Shown here piece after piece: positions 47,435 to 56,730 of a DNA stretch of 64,000 nucleotides. Within the stretch, counting starts at the first letter, position 1, and the number at the start of each line of letters is the position of its first letter. This stretch comes from Paenibacillus cremeus (GTDB lineage Bacteria > Bacillota > Bacilli > Paenibacillales > NBRC-103111): the NCBI RefSeq assembly GCF_007786445.1, contig NZ_VNJI01000020.1:54021-118020 (forward strand). Direction: 5' to 3'. Under the pieces are notes generated by a model that was not told where the DNA came from, made no database searches, and worked only from the letters and a program-made list of their open reading frames with translations. Both the position numbers and the translations under genes were made by a program.

Positions 47435-48802
47435 ATGGCATTTGAAGGATTGGCCGGCCGCCTGCAGAATGTGTTCAGCAAGCTGCGGGGCAAAGGCAAG
47501 CTCACGGAGGACGATGTAAACGAGGCGCTGCGCGAAGTTCGACTTGCGCTGCTTGAAGCGGATGTTAACTTCAAGGTGGTCAAAGATTTCATCGCTAAGG
47601 TCAAAGAACGTGCCATTGGGCAAGAAGTGCTGCAAAGCTTTACTCCAGCTATGATCGTTATCGACATCGTCAACAAGGAACTGACGGAGCTGATGGGCGG
47701 CACGCAGAGCAAGCTGGCCCGTTCAAATAAACCGCCTACCATCATTATGATGGCAGGGTTGCAGGGTGCCGGTAAGACAACGATGACCGGTAAGCTGGCC
47801 AAGATGCTGCAGTCGCAGAATCACCGGCCGCTGCTCGCGGCGGCGGATATTTACCGGCCTGCTGCGATTAAGCAGCTGCAAGTTCTGGGCGAGCAGATCA
47901 AGGTTCCGGTATTTTCGCTCGGCGATAAGGTGAATCCAGTCGAGATTGCCAAGCAAGCATTGCAGCATGCGAAGGACCACAACAACGATTATTTGATCAT
48001 CGATACTGCGGGTCGTTTACATATCGACGAAGCGCTGATGGAAGAGCTCAAGCAGATCGTCGAAGCGGTAGGTCCGGATGAGATTCTGCTTGTGGTGGAC
48101 GCCATGACGGGGCAGGATGCCGTGAATGTGGCGGAGAGCTTCCATAAGCAGCTCGAACTCACGGGTGTCGTGCTGTCGAAGCTCGACGGCGATACGCGCG
48201 GCGGTGCGGCCTTGTCGGTCAAAGCCGTCACTGGCTGTCCGATTAAGTTCGTCGGTATGGGCGAGAAGATGGATGCACTGGAGCCGTTCCATCCGGAGCG
48301 AATGGCTTCGCGGATTCTCGGCATGGGCGACATGCTCACCCTGATCGAGAAAGCGCAGGCAAGCATCGACGCCGACAAGGCGAAAGAGATGGAACGCAAG
48401 CTGCGTACGGCCGAGTTCACGTTCGACGATTTCCTCGAGCAGATGGAGCAGGTCAAGAAGCTGGGTCCACTGGATCAGCTGCTGGATATGCTGCCGGGTG
48501 CCGGGAAGATCAAAGGCATGAAGGACATGAAGGTCGACGACAAGCAAATGGCCCGCGTGGCCGCGATTGTGAAGTCGATGACCAAAGCTGAACGTCAAAA
48601 TCCGGATTTGCTCAGCACGAGCCGGCGCAAGCGTCTGGCTGCAGGCAGCGGCAATTCGGTGCAGGACGTCAACCGCTTCATTAAGCAGTTTGAAGATATG
48701 CGCAAGATGATGAAGCAATTTTCCAGCATGATGGGCCCGAAAGGGCAGAAGCAGATGAAGAACTTGAAGAAGCTTGGACGCGGAATGAAATTTCCGTTCT
48801 AA
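47435..48802 (+). CDS. ffh: Signal recognition particle protein Ffh
   Basis: This is the GTPase and signal-sequence-binding subunit of SRP. The 455-residue protein has an N domain, the G domain (GLQGAGKTTMTGK, DTAGRLHID, SKLDGDTRGG) and a Met-rich M domain from about residue 320 that binds 4.5S/scRNA and signal peptides. AGAGGTG precedes the ATG. Confidence 0.97.
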   Translation: MAFEGLAGRLQNVFSKLRGKGKLTEDDVNEALREVRLALLEADVNFKVVKDFIAKVKERAIGQEVLQSFTPAMIVIDIVNKELTELMGGTQSKLARSNKPPTIIMMAGLQGAGKTTMTGKLAKMLQSQNHRPLLAAADIYRPAAIKQLQVLGEQIKVPVFSLGDKVNPVEIAKQALQHAKDHNNDYLIIDTAGRLHIDEALMEELKQIVEAVGPDEILLVVDAMTGQDAVNVAESFHKQLELTGVVLSKLDGDTRGGAALSVKAVTGCPIKFVGMGEKMDALEPFHPERMASRILGMGDMLTLIEKAQASIDADKAKEMERKLRTAEFTFDDFLEQMEQVKKLGPLDQLLDMLPGAGKIKGMKDMKVDDKQMARVAAIVKSMTKAERQNPDLLSTSRRKRLAAGSGNSVQDVNRFIKQFEDMRKMMKQFSSMMGPKGQKQMKNLKKLGRGMKFPF

Positions 48803-48869
48803 CGCACGATAAATGTTAGACCGATTAAAGTTTACAGAAGTTTACTCTACTAGGGAGGTGAATTTAACA

Positions 48870-49142
48870 ATGGCAACTCGCATTCGTCTTAAGCGTATGG
48901 GCGCTCACAAAGCTCCTTTCTACCGTGTGGTAGTTTCGGACTCCCGTTCCCCTCGTGATGGTCGCTTCATCGAGGAGATCGGTACTTATAACCCAGTTGC
49001 TCAACCAGCTGCTGTGAATATCGACGAGGAGAAAGCACTGAAATGGCTTCAAACAGGTGCTCAAGCTTCCGATACCGTTCGCAGTCTGTTCAGCCAAGCG
49101 GGCATTTTGAAAAAGTTTCATGAATCCAAGCTGCAGAAGTAA
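48870..49142 (+). CDS. rpsP: 30S ribosomal protein S16
   Basis: This 90-residue protein begins [20 protein letters not shown] and has IEEIGTYNP, the S16 signature. AGGGAGGTG lies upstream of ATG 48870. A longer in-frame ATG at 48813 would run through that site and is rejected. Confidence 0.97.
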   Translation: MATRIRLKRMGAHKAPFYRVVVSDSRSPRDGRFIEEIGTYNPVAQPAAVNIDEEKALKWLQTGAQASDTVRSLFSQAGILKKFHESKLQK

Positions 49143-49163
49143 TTAGTGGCGTTGCGGCTGGGA

Positions 49164-49204
49164 CCGTGAGCTTGCTCACGGCCGCCGTCAACGTAGACGG
49201 AGGG
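49164..49204 (+). promoter_or_regulatory. Two hairpins between rpsP and khpA, the second touching the ribosome binding site
   Basis: CCGTGAGC-TT-GCTCACGG (49164-49181) is a perfect 8-bp palindrome. CCGTC (49185-49189) pairs with GACGG (49196-49200), which includes the first two G of the khpA site GGAGGG (49199-49204). No T-run follows, so a translational or processing role is more likely than termination. Confidence 0.45.
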
Positions 49205-49208
49205 TACG

Positions 49209-49439
49209 ATGAAGGATCTTATTACCGTTATCGCCAAGGCGTTGGTGGATCATCCGGATGAAGTACGCGTGACAACGAAGGAAGACGAGCGCAATGTCAC
49301 CTATGAAATTTCCGTTCACCCCGAGGACATCGGCAAAGTGATCGGGAAGCAGGGCCGTATTGCGAAAGCGCTCCGGACGGTAGTCACATCCGCTGCAGTG
49401 AAGGAACCGAAACGCGTTTCGGTTGAAATTTTATCGTAA
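49209..49439 (+). CDS. khpA: KH-domain RNA-binding protein KhpA (YlqC)
   Basis: This 76-residue protein has a single KH domain with the GxxG loop GKQG in IGKVIGKQGRIAKALR. KhpA pairs with KhpB/Jag to bind many RNAs and affects cell elongation. It is always between rpsP and rimM in Firmicutes. Confidence 0.93.
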   Translation: MKDLITVIAKALVDHPDEVRVTTKEDERNVTYEISVHPEDIGKVIGKQGRIAKALRTVVTSAAVKEPKRVSVEILS

Positions 49440-49453
49440 AATTGGAAAAGATG

Positions 49454-49483
49454 AGAGTTAGGAGCTGCTCCTAGCTCTTTTCT
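49454..49483 (+). terminator. Terminator-like hairpin after khpA
   Basis: AGAG-TTAGGAGC pairs with GCTCCTAGCTCT, followed by TTTTC. It may reduce read-through from the ribosomal genes into rimM. Confidence 0.65.
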
Positions 49484-49534
49484 TGTAGTTTGGGATAGGT
49501 GTCTATCAAAAGGTCCCGGAGGGTCAGTAAAAGC

Positions 49535-50059
49535 ATGAGCGAAAAATTATTTACGGTCGGAAAAATAGTGAACACGCACGGCATTCGCGGCGAGCTCAAA
49601 ATCGTTCCTCAAACGGACTTTCCAGAAGAGCGGTTTACGAAAGGCAGCAAGCTGGTCTTTTTTGACCCTGAGAAGCAAACGACAATGCCGGTCTTGGTTG
49701 AGGCAGGGCGTCTTCATAAAAAAATGTATATCGTGAAATTCCAAGGCTTCGGGGACATCAACGAGGTGGAGAAATACAAGGGCTGGCTGCTGAAGGTTGA
49801 GGAGAAGTACTTGAGCGACCTGTACGAGGACGAGTTTTACTACCATGAAATTATCGGCTGCAAAGTAGAGACGGAGAGCGGCGAGAAGCTGGGGACCATC
49901 ACGGAAATTTTGTCACCAGGTGCGAATGATGTTTGGGTCGTGGAACGTCCGGTTGGTAAGCCATTGCTGCTGCCATACATAGATGAAGTGGTATTGGAAG
50001 TCGATATCGAGCAGAAGAAAGTCGTCGTCGAGCTGATGGAAGGCTTGTTGGATTTATGA
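49535..50059 (+). CDS. rimM: Ribosome maturation factor RimM
   Basis: RimM aids assembly of the 30S head through S19. The 174-residue protein has an N-terminal barrel ([16 protein letters not shown]) and a PRC-barrel C-terminal domain ([24 protein letters not shown]). ATG 49535 is 11 nt after CGGAGGG. Confidence 0.95.
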   Translation: MSEKLFTVGKIVNTHGIRGELKIVPQTDFPEERFTKGSKLVFFDPEKQTTMPVLVEAGRLHKKMYIVKFQGFGDINEVEKYKGWLLKVEEKYLSDLYEDEFYYHEIIGCKVETESGEKLGTITEILSPGANDVWVVERPVGKPLLLPYIDEVVLEVDIEQKKVVVELMEGLLDL

Positions 50060-50808
50060 GAATTGATGTACTGACGCTGTTTCCCGCGATGTTTGACGGC
50101 GTATTTTCCTCCAGCATTCTTGGAAAGGCCAGAGACAAGGGACTTGTGGCGCTTAACACGGTTAATTTCCGTGACTATGCGAACAATAAGCATAATACAG
50201 TGGACGACTATCCGTACGGCGGCGGCGGGGGAATGGTCTTGAAGGCAGAGCCGATTTTTTCCGCGGTGGAAGATGTGACGGCCGGGCTGACGGCTAAGCC
50301 GCGTGTCGTTCTGATGTGCCCTCAGGGCGAGCCCTTCTCTCAGAAAAAAGCGGAGGAGCTGTCCGGCGAGGAGCATCTCATTTTCATCTGCGGTCACTAT
50401 GAAGGCTACGACGAGCGGATACGAGAATACTTGGTAACGGACGAGCTGTCGATCGGCGATTACGTCTTAACAGGCGGCGAGCTGCCGGCCATGGTGATCA
50501 TCGATAGTGTCGTAAGGCTTCTACCAGGTGTCTTAGGGAACGAGACCTCTGCGGTGACGGATTCGTTCAGCACGGGGCTGCTGGAATATCCCCACTATAC
50601 CCGTCCGCCCAAGTTCCGCGATTGGGAGGTACCGGAGGTGCTGATCTCGGGCCATCACGGGAATATTGAAGCGTGGCGGCGCGAACAGTCGTTGCTGAGA
50701 ACTTGGCGCAAGCGACCTGACTTGCTCAAGCATGTACAGCTAACACCGAAGGAGCAGCGATGGCTCCGAGAGCTTCAGGCGGCAGAGGAAAAAAATACGG
50801 AAAAATAA
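50056..50808 (+). CDS. trmD: tRNA (guanine-37-N1)-methyltransferase TrmD
   Basis: This SPOUT-class enzyme makes m1G37, which prevents frameshifting. The 250-residue protein has the trefoil-knot motifs [21 protein letters not shown] and [16 protein letters not shown] overlaps the rimM stop, so translation is coupled. Confidence 0.96.
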   Translation: MRIDVLTLFPAMFDGVFSSSILGKARDKGLVALNTVNFRDYANNKHNTVDDYPYGGGGGMVLKAEPIFSAVEDVTAGLTAKPRVVLMCPQGEPFSQKKAEELSGEEHLIFICGHYEGYDERIREYLVTDELSIGDYVLTGGELPAMVIIDSVVRLLPGVLGNETSAVTDSFSTGLLEYPHYTRPPKFRDWEVPEVLISGHHGNIEAWRREQSLLRTWRKRPDLLKHVQLTPKEQRWLRELQAAEEKNTEK

Positions 50809-50818
50809 TAGATTTGAG

Positions 50819-50847
50819 TTGAGTTTCCATCGCAGCTGTGCTATGAT
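50819..50847 (+). promoter_or_regulatory. Sigma-A promoter of rplS
   Basis: TTGAGT (50819-50824), 17 bp, TATGAT (50842-50847). It gives a leader of roughly 110 nt before rplS. Confidence 0.75.
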
Positions 50848-50853
50848 ATAAAA

Positions 50854-50962
50854 CGTTGTGGCAATTTAGTCACGGAAAACGGTGGTCCTCTGCGCATAAC
50901 ATCGATCAGTTTAACTACCCAAGAGGCGGCAAGAACACCTGTGTGGAAGGAGGGAGTCATCC
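50854..50962 (+). promoter_or_regulatory. rplS 5' leader, possible L19 autoregulatory element
   Basis: This is the structured leader of about 110 nt between promoter and ATG. CCTCT near 50886 can pair with AGAGG near 50932, and a strong GGAAGGAGGG closes it. Firmicutes often carry an L19-binding leader in this place. The match to the known leader was judged by position and pairing only. Confidence 0.45.
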
Positions 50963-51304
50963 ATGAATTTGATCCAGGAGATTACTAAGGAACAACTCCG
51001 CAGCGATATTCCGAACTTTCGTCCAGGCGACACTTTGAAAGTGCACGTTAAGGTTATCGAGGGTTCTCGCGAGCGGATCCAGCTGTTCGAAGGCGTTGTA
51101 ATTAAGCGCCGCGGCGGCGGAATCAGCGAAACCTTCACAGTAAGAAAAATTTCTTACGGTGTTGGCGTTGAGAGAACGTTCCCGCTTCATACTCCGAAAA
51201 TCGACAAGATTGAAGTGGCTCGCCGTGGTAAAGTCCGTCGCGCGAAGCTCTACTATCTTCGTGGTCTTCGCGGTAAAGCAGCAAGAATTCAAGAAATTCG
51301 ATAA
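50963..51304 (+). CDS. rplS: 50S ribosomal protein L19
   Basis: This 113-residue protein has [20 protein letters not shown] and [19 protein letters not shown], the L19 hallmark. It sits at the subunit interface. GGAAGGAGGG precedes the ATG. Confidence 0.97.
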   Translation: MNLIQEITKEQLRSDIPNFRPGDTLKVHVKVIEGSRERIQLFEGVVIKRRGGGISETFTVRKISYGVGVERTFPLHTPKIDKIEVARRGKVRRAKLYYLRGLRGKAARIQEIR

Positions 51305-51315
51305 GACGAACTACA

Positions 51316-51347
51316 GGGGGCTGGAGTACCAAGCCCCTTTTCGTTTT
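51316..51347 (+). terminator. Partial terminator after rplS
   Basis: GGGGCT (51317-51322) pairs with AGCCCC (51332-51337), followed by TTTTCGTTTTTT. It separates the ribosomal gene from lepB. Confidence 0.75.
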
Positions 51348-51382
51348 TTAAAAACCACGTTAACGAGAGGGCAGGAACCCTT

Positions 51383-51964
51383 ATGGAGCAGGATCAAACC
51401 GTACAGAACGCGAATCCGGTCAAAAATGAAGCTTGGGAATGGATTAAAGCGCTGCTAATTGCGGCGGCTCTCGTGTTTTTTATTCGCTGGCTTGTATTTG
51501 CCCCGTTTATTGTGGAAGGGCCGTCGATGGAGCCGAATTTTTATACGGGTGAACGGCTGATCGTCAACAAATTCATGTACCGATTCTCAAAGCCTCAACA
51601 TGGTGAGGTCGTTGTATTCCATGCGACGAAAGACAAGGATTACATAAAGCGTGTCATTGCAGTACCGGGAGAGACGGTGCGAGTGGAAGGCGATAAGACG
51701 TACGTAAACAACAAGCTGGTGGATGAAACGTATATCAAGCCGGCTTTGGATGATGCAGCGAAAAAAGGGATACCCTATAACACAAGAAATTTCGCGGAGC
51801 AAACAGTACCGGAAGGCAGTATTTTCGTGATGGGGGACAATCGCTCGAATAGCTCGGATAGCCGGGACCCGTCTGTTGGCTTTGTTAAATATGATAAAAT
51901 CGTAGGACGCGCCGACCTTATTTTTTGGCCGTTCGATAAGATCAGCTTGGTTCATTTTAAATAA
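51383..51964 (+). CDS. lepB: Signal peptidase I
   Basis: This enzyme cleaves Sec and Tat signal peptides on the outer membrane face. One N-terminal helix (residues 22-43) is followed by the nucleophile S48 in GPSMEPN and the general base K89 in YIKRVIAVPG; GDNRSNSSDSR is box E. The length of 193 residues is the Gram-positive P-type. Confidence 0.96.
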   Translation: MEQDQTVQNANPVKNEAWEWIKALLIAAALVFFIRWLVFAPFIVEGPSMEPNFYTGERLIVNKFMYRFSKPQHGEVVVFHATKDKDYIKRVIAVPGETVRVEGDKTYVNNKLVDETYIKPALDDAAKKGIPYNTRNFAEQTVPEGSIFVMGDNRSNSSDSRDPSVGFVKYDKIVGRADLIFWPFDKISLVHFK

Positions 51965-51997
51965 ACCGAACGGGCTGCACGGAAGTAGGTACCTTCA

Positions 51998-52873
51998 ATG
52001 ACAATTCAATGGTTTCCGGGTCATATGACACGGGCAAGAAGGCAAATCCAGGAGAAGCTGAAGCTGATTGATTTGGCGATCGAGCTGCTGGATGCGCGTA
52101 TCCCGTTGTCCAGCCGAAACCCCATGATTGATGACATATTACTGGACAAGCCGAGGCTTGTCTTGCTGAATAAGAGCGATTTGGCCGATCCTGAAGCCAC
52201 ACGGCAATGGGTCGCCTATTTTGCGGAGCAAGGACTCAAGGCGCTGCCGATCGATTCGGTAGGCGGCAATCCCGTCAAAGAAATCATGAACCGCAGCAAG
52301 GAGCTTCTGGCGCACAAGATTGAAGCGCAGATCCGCAAAGGGGTGAATCCCCGGGCGCTTCGCGCGCTGATCGTAGGCATTCCCAACGTGGGGAAGTCCA
52401 CTTTGATCAACCGGATGGCTGGACGCAAGATCGCACTTACGGGGGATAAGCCTGGGGTGACCAAAGGTCAACAGTGGATTAAAGTGGGGACCGAGATGGA
52501 ACTGCTGGATACGCCGGGGATTTTATGGCCGAAGTTCGAGGATCAGCAGGTCGGATTGAAGCTAGCCGTGACTGGGGCGATTAAGGAAGAAATTTTGCAC
52601 ATCGAAGACATTGCCTTTTACGCGATGAAATACTTGGCCGTTCATTATAAGGAAGCGCTGAAGGAACGGTTCGGCTTGGATAACATTCCGTCGGACCCGG
52701 AGGATTCGGACGCGATCGTGAAGCTGATGGAGGATATTGGCCGGAAGCGGGGAGCGATAGTAAGTGGTGGACGTGTGGATTTGGAAAAAGCATCGTTGAC
52801 CATTCTCCGCGAACTGCGCGCTGGAAAGCTCGGTCGGATCAGTATGGAACTACCACATCAGCTGATGGTTTAA
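51998..52873 (+). CDS. rbgA: Ribosome biogenesis GTPase RbgA (YlqF)
   Basis: This circularly permuted GTPase completes 50S assembly. [17 protein letters not shown] is the family start; G4 NKSD comes before G1 GIPNVGKST and G3 DTPG. Length is 291 residues. In Bacillus it lies between rplS and rnhB; here lepB is inserted before it. Confidence 0.96.
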   Translation: MTIQWFPGHMTRARRQIQEKLKLIDLAIELLDARIPLSSRNPMIDDILLDKPRLVLLNKSDLADPEATRQWVAYFAEQGLKALPIDSVGGNPVKEIMNRSKELLAHKIEAQIRKGVNPRALRALIVGIPNVGKSTLINRMAGRKIALTGDKPGVTKGQQWIKVGTEMELLDTPGILWPKFEDQQVGLKLAVTGAIKEEILHIEDIAFYAMKYLAVHYKEALKERFGLDNIPSDPEDSDAIVKLMEDIGRKRGAIVSGGRVDLEKASLTILRELRAGKLGRISMELPHQLMV

Positions 52874-52876
52874 ATG

Positions 52877-52917
52877 AATACCCTGGGAGCTCGCCGTTGA
52901 GCCCTGGGGTATTTTTA
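52877..52917 (+). terminator. Terminator after rbgA
   Basis: AATACCC and GGGTATT arms with further G/C pairing inside, followed by TTTTATTG. Confidence 0.7.
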
Positions 52918-53039
52918 TTGTTTTTCTGAGGCTTGAAAATGGGATGGGAACATTTTTTTTTGTCGAATGGGGATAGGCAGAGGGGAAGCGGCTGCGTTAT
53001 AATGAGGTTCATGCATGGAAGAAGAGTAGGTGAAGCAAG

Positions 53040-53660
53040 GTGTTGGAGCACGAACAGGACTTATGGCAGCAGGGAAAACAGTACATCGCAGGTGTGGATG
53101 AGGTGGGCAGAGGCTGCTTGTTCGGGGATGTGGTAGCGGCCGCGATCATTTTGCCTCAAGGGCTGGTGCTCGAGGAAGTCAACGATTCCAAGAAGCTGAG
53201 TGAAAAAAAGCGTGATGCGCTGTACGAGGTCATCATGGCGGAAGCGCTTGCGGTGGGCATTGGCATTGTGGATGTTCCAACCATTGAGCAGATCAACATT
53301 AAACAGGCCGCGCGTCTGGCCATGAAGCTTGCGGTGGAGCAGCTCCATCCCGGACCGGACTTCTTATTGGTGGATGCGGAAAAGGTGGACGTGGAGCTCG
53401 AGCAGCTTGCTGTGATCCATGGAGATGCGCTGAGTCAATCGATCGCTGCGGCTTCGATTATTGCTAAGGTCACCAGGGACCGGATGTGCCAGCAGTGGGA
53501 TCTGGAGTATCCCGAGTATGGGATTGCAATACATAAAGGCTACGCTACGAAAGCCCACAGGGAGCGTATTCTGGAGTTTGGGGCAACGCCACTGCACCGA
53601 AAGACGTTCTTGAGAAATCTCCAGGCTGAGGCTCAGGTGGAGCAGCAGGTGTTGTTTTAG
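53040..53660 (+). CDS. rnhB: Ribonuclease HII
   Basis: This enzyme removes RNA from RNA-DNA hybrids and misincorporated ribonucleotides. The 206-residue protein has IAGVDEVGRGCLFGDVV with the catalytic DE pair, and further acidic residues in LLVDAEKV and AASIIAKVTRD. The start is GTG 53040, 6 nt after AGGTGA. A -10 TATAAT lies at 52998-53003 with no clear -35. Confidence 0.95.
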   Translation: MLEHEQDLWQQGKQYIAGVDEVGRGCLFGDVVAAAIILPQGLVLEEVNDSKKLSEKKRDALYEVIMAEALAVGIGIVDVPTIEQINIKQAARLAMKLAVEQLHPGPDFLLVDAEKVDVELEQLAVIHGDALSQSIAAASIIAKVTRDRMCQQWDLEYPEYGIAIHKGYATKAHRERILEFGATPLHRKTFLRNLQAEAQVEQQVLF

Positions 53661-53820
53661 CGACAACCTACAAACCATTGAGGCTATTGCCGATATAAAT
53701 AGTACACCGGAACGACAAGCCGGCGAGGATTGCATGCGGAAGGAGCCGTAAGCGATCTTTGGCCGGCTTTTGATCTATATAGGATAGGCTGACAAGCGGG
53801 TAAGGGGGCGGTATTAGGTT

Positions 53821-56016
53821 ATGAATATTAGCGGATTGATGCGGAGCTTTATTGGAGAAACGAAGGTTGCGGAGCCGAAAGCCCTTGAACTAAAGGTAGG
53901 CGAAGTGGTGAAGGGCACGGTGCTGCAGTCGTTTTCGGATCAGGATGCCTTGATGAGCATCGGCGGGGTGCAGGTTCGCGCTAAGCTTGAAACGCCGCTG
54001 AAGCCGGGAGATGTGACGATGCTTCAGGTACAGCCGGAATCCGAGACCGGTCAAGTGGTTTTGAAGCCGATGCAAAGCTCGAATGTCCCGATCGCGGAAG
54101 TATCGCTGGGAGAGGTGCTGAAGACGGTAGGTTTGCCGGATTCCCCGGCGAATCGGCAGCTCGTTCAAGCGCTTCACCAAGCTGGAATCAGCTTGACGAA
54201 AGAGAATGTGCAGGCGTTTGCTGATTTACAGACCCGCATGCCGACTCAGCAGACTCAGGAGCAATGGCTGCCTTCGGCGGTCATTGCGTTTCAGAAAGGG
54301 CTGCCGTTAACGCCGGAGACCGTGCTTTCGGTTCGGCAAGCCGTGCAGGGGGAGCCGTTTCACGCGACGTTGACCCAACTGGAGGCGTTGGTGCAGCAGG
54401 AGCTGGGCGGTGAAGGTGAAGCCTCGCTATCACCGCAGACGCGGGAGCTGCTGCAGAGCGCTAGGCAGTTGGTGCAGCAGGTGCGGGATGCGGCAGGGCA
54501 GCTGATCGCATCTGCAGGAGATGATGCGGCAGCGGCAGATGATGCGGCAACCACGGTTGGAGGTGCAGTCGAGGCGCAGCCGCGGGGGAGCCAAGGGGGT
54601 GCTGTAGCAGGGCAGCAGGCGTCTGCAACTGGTGCGGCTGCGATGACGATAGGCTCGCAGGGTGTTGCGGAGGAGGCTAGCAGAGCTGTCGTTGGGAATT
54701 CGCAGCAATCGCAGCAGCAAGTTAGTAAGGATGGTGCGACTGCTGCGGGTGGTCAGCGTGCGTTTGTTGGGGATGATGTGGTGGATGGTGCAAGTGAGGG
54801 AGTGCATGGGGTTGCGCAGCGAGCTGCAAGTGGTAGTGATGTAGCTGCTGCAGAGCCGCAGCAAAAGGTGCCCGCTGCGGTTGAGGGAGCACCGCGGGGC
54901 GCCGCGGATGGCGCTGGGGTGAACCGCGCTGCTGGCGCGCAGCTGCAGGCAGGTGATGTTGACAGCCAGCAGAAGGCGGCTGCGCCTGCTGGTGAACCAG
55001 GCGCTGAGGCAGCGGACGGGGATAGCGCGGAGCCGCTGCCTCAGCGAGCTGCTGCTCCGGGCCAGCAGCAGCCTGAAGCTCAGCCTAGACGCAGTGCTGA
55101 GCAGGCTCCCGCTGGCGCTGCGGATACGCCGCAGCGCATCGGCGATGGCCGCGCCCAGGGCTCGCCAGCGGCGGCAGAGGCGCGAACCGGCGCGTCGGGC
55201 GCGCAAACTCCTCCTGGCGAAGCTGGTGCTTCGCCAGGAGGAGCTAGCGCTGCCAGCGCCGGAGCCGCCCCTGCTGCGCCCGCCGCGCCCGCGGCTGCGC
55301 CAGCCCCCTCATCAGACGGCCACGTGCTGGGCCGTCTGATGAAAGCGTTGGGCGTCGAGCATGAGCACGACGCCATGAAGCTGCTGGAGTCCCGCACAGC
55401 GGACCCAGCCAGCAGCGCTGCGTCGCCGGCCGACGCCAAAGCTGCCGACACGCTCAAAAGCGTCCTGCTCCAGCTCTCGCAGGCGGATGACATATCCAGC
55501 AGCCTCAAGGATTCGGCGCAGCAGGCCGTTCAGCAAATCACCGGACAGCAGCTGATGCTCAGCCAAGACCGAACGGCTATGTTTTCACACGTTACACTTT
55601 TTGTGCCCTTGATGAATGCCAACGGCGAGCAGACTGCCGCGATCCATATCCAATCCCGCAAAGGAAAAAACGGCAGCTTAGATGAAAGCAACTGCCGCCT
55701 GGTATTTGACCTGCAGATGAAGGCCATGGGCGATACCATGGTAGATGTGCAGGTGGTCAACCGTATCGTTAGCTTGAATATTCATAACAATCTTCCATTT
55801 ACCCAGCAGCTGCTGGAGGCAAGTAAAGAGGAGATTGCACAGGGGCTCGCTTCTGTTGGCTACCAATTTATTTCCATGAAATGCAGTCCATATCCGGAGA
55901 AAGTTGCAGCGGACACGTCGGGAACGTCCACAGAGTCTCGCGAAACCAAACCGGCGACGCCCATCACCTCCGTCTATACGCAAAAACCATATAAAGGCAT
56001 GGATATTCGCGTATGA
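53821..56016 (+). CDS. ylqG: YlqG-like, FliK/hook-length-control-type protein with low-complexity core
   Basis: This 731-residue protein occupies the place of ylqG in Bacillus. The N-terminus (KVGEVVKGTVLQSFSDQDAL) is an OB-like domain. From about residue 225 to 500 it is an Ala/Gln/Gly-rich, probably disordered stretch. The C-terminal part (VTLFVPLMNANGEQTAAIHI, NCRLVFDLQMKAMGDTMVDV) resembles the FliK C-terminal domain. Together with the FlhB-like gene that follows, it recalls a needle/hook-length switch pair outside a flagellar operon. Two perfect inverted repeats lie within the core coding sequence. Confidence 0.75.
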   Translation: MNISGLMRSFIGETKVAEPKALELKVGEVVKGTVLQSFSDQDALMSIGGVQVRAKLETPLKPGDVTMLQVQPESETGQVVLKPMQSSNVPIAEVSLGEVLKTVGLPDSPANRQLVQALHQAGISLTKENVQAFADLQTRMPTQQTQEQWLPSAVIAFQKGLPLTPETVLSVRQAVQGEPFHATLTQLEALVQQELGGEGEASLSPQTRELLQSARQLVQQVRDAAGQLIASAGDDAAAADDAATTVGGAVEAQPRGSQGGAVAGQQASATGAAAMTIGSQGVAEEASRAVVGNSQQSQQQVSKDGATAAGGQRAFVGDDVVDGASEGVHGVAQRAASGSDVAAAEPQQKVPAAVEGAPRGAADGAGVNRAAGAQLQAGDVDSQQKAAAPAGEPGAEAADGDSAEPLPQRAAAPGQQQPEAQPRRSAEQAPAGAADTPQRIGDGRAQGSPAAAEARTGASGAQTPPGEAGASPGGASAASAGAAPAAPAAPAAAPAPSSDGHVLGRLMKALGVEHEHDAMKLLESRTADPASSAASPADAKAADTLKSVLLQLSQADDISSSLKDSAQQAVQQITGQQLMLSQDRTAMFSHVTLFVPLMNANGEQTAAIHIQSRKGKNGSLDESNCRLVFDLQMKAMGDTMVDVQVVNRIVSLNIHNNLPFTQQLLEASKEEIAQGLASVGYQFISMKCSPYPEKVAADTSGTSTESRETKPATPITSVYTQKPYKGMDIRV
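55208..55243. repeat. Perfect inverted repeat inside ylqG, 16-bp arms
   Basis: CTCCTCCTGGCGAAGC (55208-55223), TGGT, then its exact complement (55228-55243). It would form a very stable hairpin in the mRNA. Confidence 0.9.
55309..55342. repeat. Perfect inverted repeat inside ylqG, 13-bp arms
   Basis: TCATCAGACGGCC (55309-55321), an 8-nt loop, then its exact complement (55330-55342), only 65 bp from the previous inverted repeat. Confidence 0.9.
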
Positions 56017-56330
56017 ACAAAAATCCCAACCAAGATACGACTAAGAGCTCGCCCGGCTTGAAAAAAGCTGTGGCGCTCAAGTACGATAGAGAAACGTCAG
56101 CTGCACCGAAAGTCGTTGCCAAAGGCAAAGGACGCATCGCAGAAGTCATTCTGGATAAGGCCAAAGAAAGCGGGGTTCCGATTCAGGAGGACGCTTCGCT
56201 GGTCGAGGTGCTGTCCAAGCTGGATATCGATCAAAACATTCCGCCGGAGCTGTATATGCTAGTAGCCGAAGTGCTTACGTTTATCTATCGATCCGACAGC
56301 AGAGCCAAGCGGTGGGGGAGTGCGAAGTGA
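56013..56330 (+). CDS. ylqH: FlhB C-terminal domain-like protein YlqH
   Basis: This 105-residue protein matches the cytoplasmic domain of FlhB/YscU: AVALKYDRETSAAPKVVAKG, then GVPIQEDASLVEVL and IPPELYMLVAEVLTFIY. The NPTH autocleavage motif of full FlhB is not present and there are no membrane helices. It overlaps ylqG by 4 bp. Confidence 0.9.
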   Translation: MNKNPNQDTTKSSPGLKKAVALKYDRETSAAPKVVAKGKGRIAEVILDKAKESGVPIQEDASLVEVLSKLDIDQNIPPELYMLVAEVLTFIYRSDSRAKRWGSAK

Positions 56331-56701
56331 ACCGTTCGACCCTGAGCAAAAAACAACTCGGTGCACTGGGAGAAGCGGCTGCGGAGCAATATTTAAGGAA
56401 ACTGGGGTACACGATCATCGGACGCAATTGGCGCTGCAGGTCGGGCGAAATTGATCTGATTGCTGAGGAAGGCGATACGTTAATATTTGTAGAAGTACGA
56501 ACCCGAAGCTCATCGAGTCAATTCGGAACCCCGGCTGAATCGGTGGATTTTCGCAAGCAGCGCCAAGTCACGGAAACCGCACAAGTCTATTTGCTGCAAA
56601 AAAAGCAATACGATCGCCCCATCCGCTTCGACGTCATTTCGGTCCAAACGGATTCCGTCGGAGTCGTGCAGACGATCGAGCAGATCCGCAGCGCCTTTTA
56701 A
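56327..56701 (+). CDS. yraN: UPF0102 family nuclease-like protein YraN
   Basis: This 124-residue protein has the Holliday-junction-resolvase-like fold: LGALGEAAAEQYLRKLGY, GEIDLIAEEGDTLIFVEVRT with the D/ExK-type acidic residues, and FRKQRQV. Function is unproven. GTG 56327 lies 6 nt after GGGGGAG and overlaps the ylqH stop as GTGA. Confidence 0.92.
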   Translation: MNRSTLSKKQLGALGEAAAEQYLRKLGYTIIGRNWRCRSGEIDLIAEEGDTLIFVEVRTRSSSSQFGTPAESVDFRKQRQVTETAQVYLLQKKQYDRPIRFDVISVQTDSVGVVQTIEQIRSAF

Positions 56702-56730
56702 TTCCAATCGCGAGATTGGAATTATTTTTT
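56700..56730. terminator. Terminator between yraN and the convergent comM fragment
   Basis: AATTCCAATC-GCGA-GATTGGAATT is a perfect 10-bp stem with a GNRA loop, followed by ATTTTTT. It overlaps the comM stop codon. Confidence 0.9.
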
